Source: Planktosalinus sp963977065
GTDB lineage: Bacteria; Bacteroidota; Bacteroidia; Flavobacteriales; Flavobacteriaceae
DNA length: 64,000 nucleotides
Direction: 5' to 3'
Assembly (NCBI GenBank): GCA_963977065.1
Contig: CAXBNF010000001.1
Span: 310,001-374,000, forward strand
Part shown: positions 8,468 to 16,400 of the stretch, piece after piece
Position numbering within the stretch: the first letter of the stretch is position 1
Layout of the letters: each line of letters opens with the position of its first letter
Program-made: the position numbers and the translations under genes
The notes under the pieces: generated by a model
The model's input: the letters and a program-made list of their open reading frames with translations, nothing else
The model's database searches: none
What the model was told of the DNA's origin: nothing

Positions 8468-8830
8468 CTATTCAGGCTGTAATAAAACTTCCACTTGCTG
8501 CGGTATTATGTGGCATTCATCTGCAGTTACTGTAATTATTTCTGAAAAATAAGAAACATATCCTTCTGCAGAAACTGTTAGGATATAATTTCCTTCCCGT
8601 TCCCAGGCCCCCGTAAATGTGGGGATGATACCCTCCATATATTCAAGGGCTTCAGAATAATCGCCTTCATTTGCTATCACACTCGTCCCTAAACCCAAAT
8701 AATTATTTGTTTCAGCATCTTTAACAGTAACATTCAGCCCTGCGCGTGCTTCTTGAGTACAAGCAATGCCATCATCTTTTTTACACCCCAAAATGCTTAG
8801 TAGCGCAACTAAAATTAACATCTTTTTCAT
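8468..8830 (-). CDS. Small predicted lipoprotein
   Basis: A 120-residue lipoprotein: signal peptide with lipobox LLSILGC and then KKDDG. The mature part looks like one carboxypeptidase-regulatory or CNA-B-like beta-sandwich (GLNVTVKDAETNNYLGLG to GNYILTVSAEGYVSY). Function unknown. A TACATTTG -7 box ends 4 nt before the ATG, so the mRNA may be leaderless or nearly so. Confidence 0.75.
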   Translation of the reverse strand: MKKMLILVALLSILGCKKDDGIACTQEARAGLNVTVKDAETNNYLGLGTSVIANEGDYSEALEYMEGIIPTFTGAWEREGNYILTVSAEGYVSYFSEIITVTADECHIIPQQVEVLLQPE

Positions 8831-8834
8831 AAAC

Positions 8835-8842
8835 CAAATGTA
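8835..8842 (-). promoter_or_regulatory. Bacteroidota -7 box (TACATTTG) of the small lipoprotein gene
   Basis: Matches TAnnTTTG on the minus strand. Expected transcription would begin within a few bases of the ATG at 8830. No clear -33 TTTG at the usual 19-21 nt; a TTTTGG lies 16 nt upstream. Confidence 0.45.
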
Positions 8843-8873
8843 AGTGATTTATCATAACCAAAATGAATGCCAT

Positions 8874-8907
8874 TTAAATAAAAAACCTCCTCAAAATGAG
8901 AAGGTTT
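8874..8907 (-). terminator. Intrinsic terminator after the aldehyde dehydrogenase gene
   Basis: On the minus strand AAACCTTCTCA and TGAGGAGGTTT form an 11-bp stem (one U-G pair) around a TTT loop, followed by a TTTTTTATTT tail. It lies about 50 nt after the ALDH stop, beyond dispersed repeat B. Confidence 0.85.
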
Positions 8908-8918
8908 CTTGAAATTTT

Positions 8919-8953
8919 AAAGCCCCCTCCTTGGGAGGGGGTTGGGGGGAGGA
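8919..8953 (+). repeat. Dispersed G-rich repeat, copy B
   Basis: Plus-strand element from AAAGCCCCCTCC to GGGGGGAGGA, aligned with copies A and C. It sits 2 nt beyond the ALDH stop codon in the 3' untranslated region. Unlike copies A and C it is not next to a start codon. Confidence 0.75.
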
Positions 8954-8955
8954 TA

Positions 8956-10509
8956 TTACAAATCAAACTTTATCCCCTGCGCCAAAGGCAATTCAGTGGT
9001 ATAATTAATAGTATTGGTCTGTCTTCTCATATAGATTTTCCAGGCATCACTTCCGCTTTCACGTCCGCCGCCGGTATCTTTTTCGCCTCCAAAGGCACCG
9101 CCAATTTCAGCTCCTGAAGTACCAATGTTGACATTGGCAATCCCGCAGTCACTTCCGGCATGAGAGAGGAAAGCTTCTGCTTCACGCAGGTTATTCGTCA
9201 TAATCGCTGATGAAAGTCCTTGATTAACTCCATTTTGGAGCTCAAGTGCATTGTGCACGTCACCACTGTATTTTAAAAGGTAAAGCACCGGTGCAAACGT
9301 TTCGTGTTGCACAATTTCAAAATGGTTTTCCGCTTCAGCGATTGCCGGTTTCACATAACAACCGCTTTCAAAGCCTTCGCCGCTTAAAACGCCGCCTTCA
9401 ACAATCACTTTGCCGCCTTCTTGCACCACACGGTCCAAAGCTTCCTGATACATTTTTACAGCATCTGTATCAATTAATGGCCCTACGTGGTTGTTTTGGT
9501 CCAAGGGGTTACCAATTCGCAATTGCTTATAAGCAGCAACCACGGCATCTTTTACTTTATCATAAATAGACTCGTGAATGATCAATCTTCTTGTTGAAGT
9601 ACATCGTTGGCCTGCGGTTCCAACAGCACCAAATACTGCACCGATTACCGTCATTTTGATATCAGCATCTGGAGTGACGATAATGGCGTTGTTTCCACCC
9701 AGTTCCAATAATGTTTTTCCAAGGCGTTCAGCCACTGTTTTTCCGACAATTTTACCCATTCGGGTTGAACCGGTGGCTGAGACCAAAGGCACGCGTCTGT
9801 CTGTGGTCATCATTTCACCCACACGGTAATCACCGTTGATTAAACAGGAAATACCTTCCGGCAAATCGTTGTTTTTAAATACCCTTGCGGCAATATGCTG
9901 GCAAGCCACGCCACAAAGTGGTGTTTTTTCACTGGGTTTCCACACACAAACATCTCCACAAATCCAGGCTAAAGCTGTGTTCCAGGCCCAAACCGCTACA
10001 GGAAAGTTAAATGCTGAAATAATCCCAACCACACCAAGCGGGTGGTATTGCTCATACATTCTGTGCCCGGGACGTTCACTGTGCATGGTTAAACCGTGGA
10101 GCTGACGCGAAAGGCCCACTGCAAAATCACAGATATCGATCATTTCCTGAACTTCACCAAGACCTTCCTGATAGGATTTTCCCATCTCATAAGAGACTAG
10201 TTTTCCAAGAGGTTCTTTCAAACGACGCAATTCGTCACCAAATTGACGTACCACTTCACCTCTCAAAGGAGCGGGCTTTACTCGCCAGGTTTTAAATGCC
10301 TCAGTTGCAGCAGTCATCACTTTTTCATAATCTTCTTTTGTGGTGGTCTTTACTTTTCCGATAAGTTCACCATCTGCAGGCGAATAAGAAGCAATTTCCT
10401 CACCTGAAGAAAACCAGTTGGAACCTGTTGAAGTGCCTAAATTTGTTTGTTTTATACCTAATTGATCTAACGCATCCTGAATGCCAAATGCAGTAGCTGT
10501 TGTTGCCAT
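8956..10509 (-). CDS. ALDH7-type aldehyde dehydrogenase
   Basis: A 517-residue NAD(P)-dependent aldehyde dehydrogenase. The oxyanion Asn168 lies in SAFNFPVAVWAWN, the general base Glu269 in LELGGNN, and the catalytic Cys303 in GQRCTSTRR. The C-terminal substrate region (GAEIGGAFGGEKDTGGGRESGSDAWK) fits the ALDH7A1 (antiquitin) group, which oxidises alpha-aminoadipate semialdehyde in lysine breakdown. The neighbouring gene encodes 3-hydroxyanthranilate dioxygenase, so an amino-acid-catabolism role is consistent, but the substrate is inferred. It is followed by a clear terminator. Codon use appears somewhat more GC-rich than the neighbours. Confidence 0.92.
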   Translation of the reverse strand: MATTATAFGIQDALDQLGIKQTNLGTSTGSNWFSSGEEIASYSPADGELIGKVKTTTKEDYEKVMTAATEAFKTWRVKPAPLRGEVVRQFGDELRRLKEPLGKLVSYEMGKSYQEGLGEVQEMIDICDFAVGLSRQLHGLTMHSERPGHRMYEQYHPLGVVGIISAFNFPVAVWAWNTALAWICGDVCVWKPSEKTPLCGVACQHIAARVFKNNDLPEGISCLINGDYRVGEMMTTDRRVPLVSATGSTRMGKIVGKTVAERLGKTLLELGGNNAIIVTPDADIKMTVIGAVFGAVGTAGQRCTSTRRLIIHESIYDKVKDAVVAAYKQLRIGNPLDQNNHVGPLIDTDAVKMYQEALDRVVQEGGKVIVEGGVLSGEGFESGCYVKPAIAEAENHFEIVQHETFAPVLYLLKYSGDVHNALELQNGVNQGLSSAIMTNNLREAEAFLSHAGSDCGIANVNIGTSGAEIGGAFGGEKDTGGGRESGSDAWKIYMRRQTNTINYTTELPLAQGIKFDL

Positions 10510-10594
10510 AATTGTTGTTTCTGAAAATTAAAAAAAGTTTTTGCGAAGGTATGAATTTCAACCCCCAATGAAAAGAAAAGTTGTGTGTTTTAAA

Positions 10595-11137
10595 CTAATT
10601 GTCGCTTTCTGTAAATCTCGGGTCGGTTTCCATCACAGTGCCACAATTTGAACAGGTGCGCAATGCTTCTGAATTATAGAATTTTTTAAAATGAGGAAGG
10701 AAATCTTTTTCGATATCTTGGAGTTCAAAATATGTTTCGTGAATTTTGTGATTGCAGTTATCACAAAACCAAAGGAGTCCGTCAGTAAAACCTTTTCCGG
10801 CACGTTTACGCTCAATGACCAGTCCGATTGAACCGGCACTTCTTGAAGGGGAGTGGGGCACTTTGGCAGGGTGAAGATACATATCCCCGGCATTGAGTTT
10901 CATTTCTTTGCGCTCGCCATTTTCCTGAATAATCACGTTTATGGAACCTTCCAGTTGATAGAATAGTTCTTCAGTTTCATTGTAGTGATAATCCTTTCGG
11001 GCGTTGGGGCCGGCTACAATCATCACGATATAATCACCGGCATCCTTGTAAAGGTTTTTGTTGCCAACAGGTGGCTTAAGAAGATCCCTGTTTTCTTCAA
11101 TCCAGGCATTTAAATTAAAAGGTTTTTGAATAGCCAT
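10595..11137 (-). CDS. nbaC: 3-hydroxyanthranilate 3,4-dioxygenase
   Basis: A 180-residue cupin dioxygenase that opens the ring of 3-hydroxyanthranilate in the kynurenine pathway. Predicted Fe(II) ligands are His51, Glu57 and His95 (DYHYNETEELFY and HPAKVPHSP), with Arg47 nearby for substrate binding. The bacterial-type rubredoxin-like C-terminal iron site is intact: CDNC at 125-128 and CSNC at 162-165. Length matches bacterial HAO. It is upstream of the ALDH gene on the same strand with an 85-nt gap. No other kynurenine genes are in the window. Confidence 0.95.
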   Translation of the reverse strand: MAIQKPFNLNAWIEENRDLLKPPVGNKNLYKDAGDYIVMIVAGPNARKDYHYNETEELFYQLEGSINVIIQENGERKEMKLNAGDMYLHPAKVPHSPSRSAGSIGLVIERKRAGKGFTDGLLWFCDNCNHKIHETYFELQDIEKDFLPHFKKFYNSEALRTCSNCGTVMETDPRFTESDN

Positions 11138-11222
11138 TTCCTGTATGATTTTGATTTACGTAAAAATACAGGAAATGTTGCTATCCAAAAAATAAATTAT
11201 GGGGAAAATTGGGGGTGTAATA

Positions 11223-11726
11223 TTATTTTAAATAAAATAATTGAGTAAAAAAGTAACGGTTTTTATCATTTTTGAAAACTCCAAAACCACTATGGGTATA
11301 GTTGCCTTCAATGACTTCTTTGTGAGCAGGACTGTTTAACCAGCTGTTAACCACAGACGCAGCATCATCATAACCGTAGGCTACATTTTCTCCTACTCTT
11401 ACAGCGCCTCTGTCTTTTAGAGCTTTTGAACGAATGTGAAAATTGTCATGGTTTATTTGACTAAGTTCAATCATATAATCTGTGTGATCTACAGCATAAG
11501 CAGAAGCATAAGCTTGATCCATTACTAAGGTATTTAAACCAATAGATTGCCGGTGATCGTTTACTAGGTCTAAAATGTCTTGTGACATTTGAACGTCATT
11601 TTTGACAACAATGCTTAAATCAATATCAAGATTAACAACATCATTTTGGTCAATTTCATCTTTAGAACAAGATGCAAAAACAACAAGCATAGTTAGGACT
11701 ATGAGTCCGTGTAATTTTGTTTTCAT
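11223..11726 (-). CDS. CAP-domain (SCP/PR-1) lipoprotein
   Basis: A 167-residue lipoprotein: signal peptide with lipobox VVFASC, then a CAP domain. Signatures include LVNDHRQSIGL, NHDNFHIRSKAL, GENVAYGY and WLNSPAHKEVI. Bacterial CAP proteins are secreted or surface-anchored; the biochemical function is unclear. The special feature is the leader: the bases from -3 to -18 relative to the ATG are a perfect antisense match to the loop of the predicted sRNA at 33159-33236. Confidence 0.88.
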   Translation of the reverse strand: MKTKLHGLIVLTMLVVFASCSKDEIDQNDVVNLDIDLSIVVKNDVQMSQDILDLVNDHRQSIGLNTLVMDQAYASAYAVDHTDYMIELSQINHDNFHIRSKALKDRGAVRVGENVAYGYDDAASVVNSWLNSPAHKEVIEGNYTHSGFGVFKNDKNRYFFTQLFYLK

Positions 11727-11728
11727 AG

Positions 11729-11744
11729 TAAGTAGGTTAAGTTT
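11729..11744 (-). promoter_or_regulatory. Predicted sRNA pairing site in the CAP lipoprotein leader
   Basis: The mRNA reads AAACUUAACCUACUUA and then CU-AUG. This is the exact reverse complement of bases 33168-33183 of sRNA copy 2 (16 of 16) and pairs 15 of 16 with copy 1. Allowing a 2-nt bulge in the sRNA, pairing continues through CUAUG and covers the start codon. Pairing would block translation initiation; this is inference from sequence. Confidence 0.6.
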
Positions 11745-11785
11745 GGGTACTTAATTTTGTATTAACTTTGGGAATTAATACATTC

Positions 11786-11793
11786 CAAATGTA
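11786..11793 (-). promoter_or_regulatory. -7 box (TACATTTG) of the CAP lipoprotein gene
   Basis: Matches TAnnTTTG on the minus strand, within the 12-mer ACTTACATTTGG that also occurs upstream of the lipoprotein at 8830. Transcription from here would give a leader of about 50 nt containing the predicted sRNA site. A TTTG is 15 nt further upstream, closer than the usual 19-21. Confidence 0.5.
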
Positions 11794-11958
11794 AGTAAAA
11801 TATGAATACAAAATACGTTTAAACTGATAAATTATGCATTTTGTCGGATTTTTATTTGTTTCAGCGCATTTTTTTCTTACAATATTTTCACAAAAATCTT
11901 TTCTGAATGTCAGTATTTATACGTATTTTTTATTTTTTAAAACTTAAGAATCAGACCT

Positions 11959-13026
11959 ATGAAAAAAATTTCAATTTTTTTATGTATTTCACTCTTTTTT
12001 AGTGCCTGTGAACAAATAAATGAGCAAAAAAGCAATGAAGAAAACTCAATTTTTGAAGAGAAAAGCGCTAAAAATAATTTTGGCATCATCCTGCATGGAG
12101 GAGCCGGAACAATTCTAAAAGAAAACATGAGTGATTCTCTTGAAGCGGCATATTATGAAGTTTTAGAGAGCGCAATTAAAACTGGGCATCAAGTTTTAGA
12201 AAAGGGCGGTACCAGCCTTGAAGCGATATCAGAGACAATCAAAATAATGGAAGACTCCCCTCTATTTAATGCAGGAAAAGGCGCTGTTTTCACTCACGAT
12301 GAAACCAATGAGCTAGACGCCTCAGTTATGGTGGGGAACACTCAGGATGCCGGTGCCATCAGTGGTGTTACACGAATCAAAAACCCCATAGATCTCGCTA
12401 TCAAAGTAATGACCGATTCGCCACACGTTATGTTAAGTGGTGAGGGAGCAGAGCAATTTGCTTCTGAAAAAGGCATTGAACTTGTTGACCCTTCCTATTT
12501 TTTTACTGAAAACCGATTCAAATCCTTACAACGCATCAAAGATTCTGAAAAAACAGAACTCGATCACGATGGCAAAACATCCTCTATAAAATCTGAAATT
12601 AAAGATTCAAAATTTGGGACTGTTGGAGCCGCTGCACTCGATAAACACGGCAATTTGGCAGCAGGAACTTCAACCGGAGGTATGACTAATAAAAAGTGGA
12701 ACCGCATTGGTGATGCTCCCATCATCGGCGCCGGAACCTATGCAAACAATGCAACCTGCGCCGTTTCATCCACTGGCTGGGGAGAATTTTTTATAAGGGC
12801 TGTTGTGGCACATGATATTTCGGCTTTAATGGAGTACAAAGGGTTGACCCTCAAAGAGGCTGCAGAAGAAGTAATTCAGAAGAAAGTACCGTCTTTGGGG
12901 GGTGACGGCGGTATTGTTGCCATTGACAAAGAGGGTAATATGGTAGCAGAATTTAACACAGCAGGAATGTACCGTGCTTCTATGAACGCTCAAGGCGAAA
13001 TAACCATAGGCATCTATAAAGAATAA
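11959..13026 (+). CDS. iaaA: Isoaspartyl peptidase / plant-type L-asparaginase
   Basis: A 355-residue Ntn-hydrolase of the asparaginase-2 family, made as a precursor and autocleaved before the nucleophilic Thr of GTVGAAALD. Supporting motifs are ILHGGAGT near the N-terminus, GAVFT, and AGTSTGGMTNK. An N-terminal lipoprotein-type signal (FFSACEQ) indicates export, which is usual for Bacteroidota members. It would hydrolyse asparagine or beta-aspartyl dipeptides. Its stop overlaps the next ATG (TAATG). Confidence 0.93.
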   Translation: MKKISIFLCISLFFSACEQINEQKSNEENSIFEEKSAKNNFGIILHGGAGTILKENMSDSLEAAYYEVLESAIKTGHQVLEKGGTSLEAISETIKIMEDSPLFNAGKGAVFTHDETNELDASVMVGNTQDAGAISGVTRIKNPIDLAIKVMTDSPHVMLSGEGAEQFASEKGIELVDPSYFFTENRFKSLQRIKDSEKTELDHDGKTSSIKSEIKDSKFGTVGAAALDKHGNLAAGTSTGGMTNKKWNRIGDAPIIGAGTYANNATCAVSSTGWGEFFIRAVVAHDISALMEYKGLTLKEAAEEVIQKKVPSLGGDGGIVAIDKEGNMVAEFNTAGMYRASMNAQGEITIGIYKE

Positions 13027-13337
13027 TGAGCAAAAATTTCAATCTTTATTATGCCGTCATATTTACTTCATTAAAAAATGAAGACGATACCGGTTATACC
13101 GAAATGGCCCAAAAAATGGAACAACTAGCCAAAGAACAACCCGGTTTTCTGGGTATTGAAAGTGCCCGAGAAGAAATTGGAATAACCGTTAGCTATTGGC
13201 AAAGTCTTGAGGCCATTGCAAACTGGAAAAAAAATAGTGACCACCTCATAGCACAGCAAAAAGGAAGAACAGATTGGTATAAATGGTATAATGTAAAAAT
13301 TTGCAGGGTCGAGCGGGAATATTCTCATAATAAATAG
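13026..13337 (+). CDS. ABM-domain (antibiotic biosynthesis monooxygenase-like) protein
   Basis: A 103-residue dimeric alpha/beta-barrel type protein: YYAVIFTSLKN, MEQLAKEQPGFLGIESAR, and GITVSYWQSLEAIANWKKNSDH are typical ABM strands and helices. Such proteins are heme-degrading enzymes, quinol monooxygenases or uncharacterised; the nature of this one is not clear. The ATG overlaps the asparaginase stop by one base, so the pair is likely co-translated. Confidence 0.85.
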   Translation: MSKNFNLYYAVIFTSLKNEDDTGYTEMAQKMEQLAKEQPGFLGIESAREEIGITVSYWQSLEAIANWKKNSDHLIAQQKGRTDWYKWYNVKICRVEREYSHNK

Positions 13338-13465
13338 TAATTTTAAACTCATTAAATGGGTGTAATCCACTGATGCTCTGAATCGAAATGAGCCTGGGCT
13401 TATTTGTTTAAATATCTTGTGGGCTTTCACTATTGTATTTGTTTATTAATCTTGATACCAACCCA

Positions 13466-16400
13466 ATGAATACCTTTTCAAAGCTTCTCGTTTTATTTAG
13501 CTTTTTTTCAATTTTGATTTCCTGTGGAAAAAAAGAAAGCACCACCGATACAGACAACTTATATAAATTCAGGGAATACATAACCCAACACACAACAGGT
13601 CGCATATCTGTTACCGATCACATCCGGATAGAACTTGCCCAGACCCTGAATCAGTTTGATCTCACTCAGGAGCTTCCTTCAGATTACCTGCAAATAAGCC
13701 CAAAAACGCCGGGTAAACTGGTAATTGAAAATGGAAAAAGTGTAGTCTTCATTCCCGAAAACAATCTAAAACCTGATACAGAATTTAGTGTAACCTTAAA
13801 ACTCGACAAGTTTTATGATGACTTAAAAAAAGAGTTCAGGTCATTCACCTTCAGCTTTAAAACCATTTCGCCAAACTTTAAAATTTCGATAGAAGATCTG
13901 CAATCCTATAGCAAAGATTGGCAATACCTTTCAGCCACGTTACAATCCAATGATGTTATTGATCCTAAAACTTTGCCCCAATTAGTAAAAGCTTCACAGG
14001 GCAAAAACCCATTGAAGATTGCTTTTAAAGACAATTCGTCGCCCTCTAAACTATTTCATTTTGTTATTGACAGCATCCAGCGTTTTGAAGATGATTCAGA
14101 AATTATGATTTCTTGGGATGGCAAATCCATTCAGTCAGAAACCAAAGGGGAAGCCCCTTTTACCATTGCCGGAAAAAACAATTTCTCTGTCGTAAATGTT
14201 ACCGCCAATTTTGCCCCAAACAGCCATCTTAAAATCAATTTTTCAGACCCAATAAGAGAAAATCAAAATTTTAGTGGGCTTGTGACCATCCAAAACAAAG
14301 ACAATTTAAGTTTTGAAGTGGATGGTAATTTACTAAGGGTTTACCCGCAGGAAAGAATTGTGGGTGAAGCCTTGGTTGAAATTTTTGAAGGCATCACAAG
14401 CACTGATGGTTACAAACTTAAAAAACCATTTTCAGAACTCATTTCGTTTGAACAATTGAAGCCGGCATTAAGACTGGTTACAAATGGCGTCATACTGCCC
14501 AATGCTACGTCCACACCTTTCTATTTTGAAGCAGTAAACCTCAATGCTGTTGAGGTAAGGATCATCAAAATCTTTGAAAATAATGTCTTGCAATATTTAC
14601 AAAACTCAAATCTCAATGACAATTCCATCTATAACCTGAACAGGGTGGGGAGAAGAATCGCAAAAAAAACCATTGAACTAAACAAAGGCGATATTCCCGA
14701 TGACGGCCAATGGAAAGCTTATGGACTCAATCTTTCAGAGTATTTCAACGCAGACCCAGGAGCTATATACAGAGTTGAGTTAAGCTTCAAGAAAGAACAT
14801 ACAAACTATAATTGTGATGCAGTAGTAACTTCAAATGAGGAGGAAAATTATGAAGATGATTATTACTATGAAGATTTTGATACAGAACCATTTTCTGCTG
14901 ATGAAGAAGAACGGGAGCAGCAATACTGGGATAATCGTATTTACAGATGGCGGACATATTCCTATAATTGGGAAGAAAGGGACAACCCTTGCCATGAAGC
15001 TTATTATAATGAAGAAAGGGTTCTAAGCACAAATATATTAGGGTCAAACCTGGGACTTATTGTAAAAAAAGGAGCCAACCAGTCCTATCATTTTGCTACA
15101 TCAAACCTCTTAACAACAAATCCTGAGGGAGGCGTGAAGATTTCCCTGTACAATTTTCAGCAACAACTTATAACAACTATTACCACTGAACCAGATGGCC
15201 TAATCCTTTTTGATAGTGATAAAAATATCGCTTTTGCAGTAGCCCAAAAAGACAATAACTATGCGTATGCAAAACTGGATGATGGAAACGCCTTATCACT
15301 AAGTAAATTTGATGTTTCGGGCAAGCAACTTCAAAAAGGTCTCAAAGGATTTATTTACACAGAAAGAGGAGTTTACAGGCCCGGGGATAGCATTCACCTT
15401 TCTTTCGTTTTAAACGACTTGACTAATCCACTTCCAAAAGACCATCCTGTCACCCTGGAAGTAAGTGATGCCCGAGGAAAAGTGGTTCATAAAACAGTGG
15501 CAAGACAAGGAGTAAATAATGTGTTTTATTTCCCCATTGCAACTGAGGCAACTGCACCCACAGGCAACTGGCGGGCAACCATCAATGTGGGTGGTGCAGA
15601 ATTTACTGAAACGCTGCGCATAGCAACAGTGAAACCCAATCGCTTAAAAATAAATCTCGCTTTTGATGATGAAATACTCACGGTTGATAAACCAATAGTT
15701 GGCAATGCTACTATTAGCTGGCTTCACGGTGCACCCGCTAGAAATCTCAATATTGAAATGGATGCCACCATCAGGTCAACGACCACTTCATTTAAGGGTT
15801 TTCCAAATTACATATTTACAGATCCCGTAAGGACATTTGAGGAAACTGAAATTCCTGTCTTAAAAGGGAAATTAGATGAAGAAGGCAAAACTTCTATAAA
15901 CAAAAGGTTGGAACTAAGTAAAAATGCACCCGGTATGTTGCGGGCAAATTTTTTAACCAAAGTTTTTGAAGGAGGAGGTGATTTTTCGATTGATGTTATT
16001 TCAAAAGATGTAGCACCTTTCACCCATTTTGTCGGACTCCAATCTCCAAAAGCAAGAGCTTATGGGTCTTATTTCACAGACGAAAATAACACCTTTGATG
16101 TAGCTACAGTTGATGAAAAAGGAATTGCTTCAGGAAATCGTGATCTCGAAGTAAAAGTCTTTAAAATTGAATGGCGCTGGTGGTGGAGCCGTGGGCAGGA
16201 TAACCTATCCAGCTATGAAAATGCTACTGTTCACCGCCCTGTTCAGGAATTTAAAATTAAAACTGCGGCTAATGGAAAAACAACCTTTAACCTCAACATC
16301 ACTGAAGAGGAAAGCGGTCGTTATCTCATTCGCATCATAGACCCAAAAAGTGGTCACGCTACAGGAAGAGTGGCTTATTTTTACAGAAATTGGTGGTCAA

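Noticed and set aside
11727..11793. A possible third copy of the small RNA at the CAP lipoprotein leader
   Set aside because: Only the loop sequence matches. There is no ATGG stem partner, no ATTTGGGGC segment and no terminator; the match is better explained as an antisense target site.
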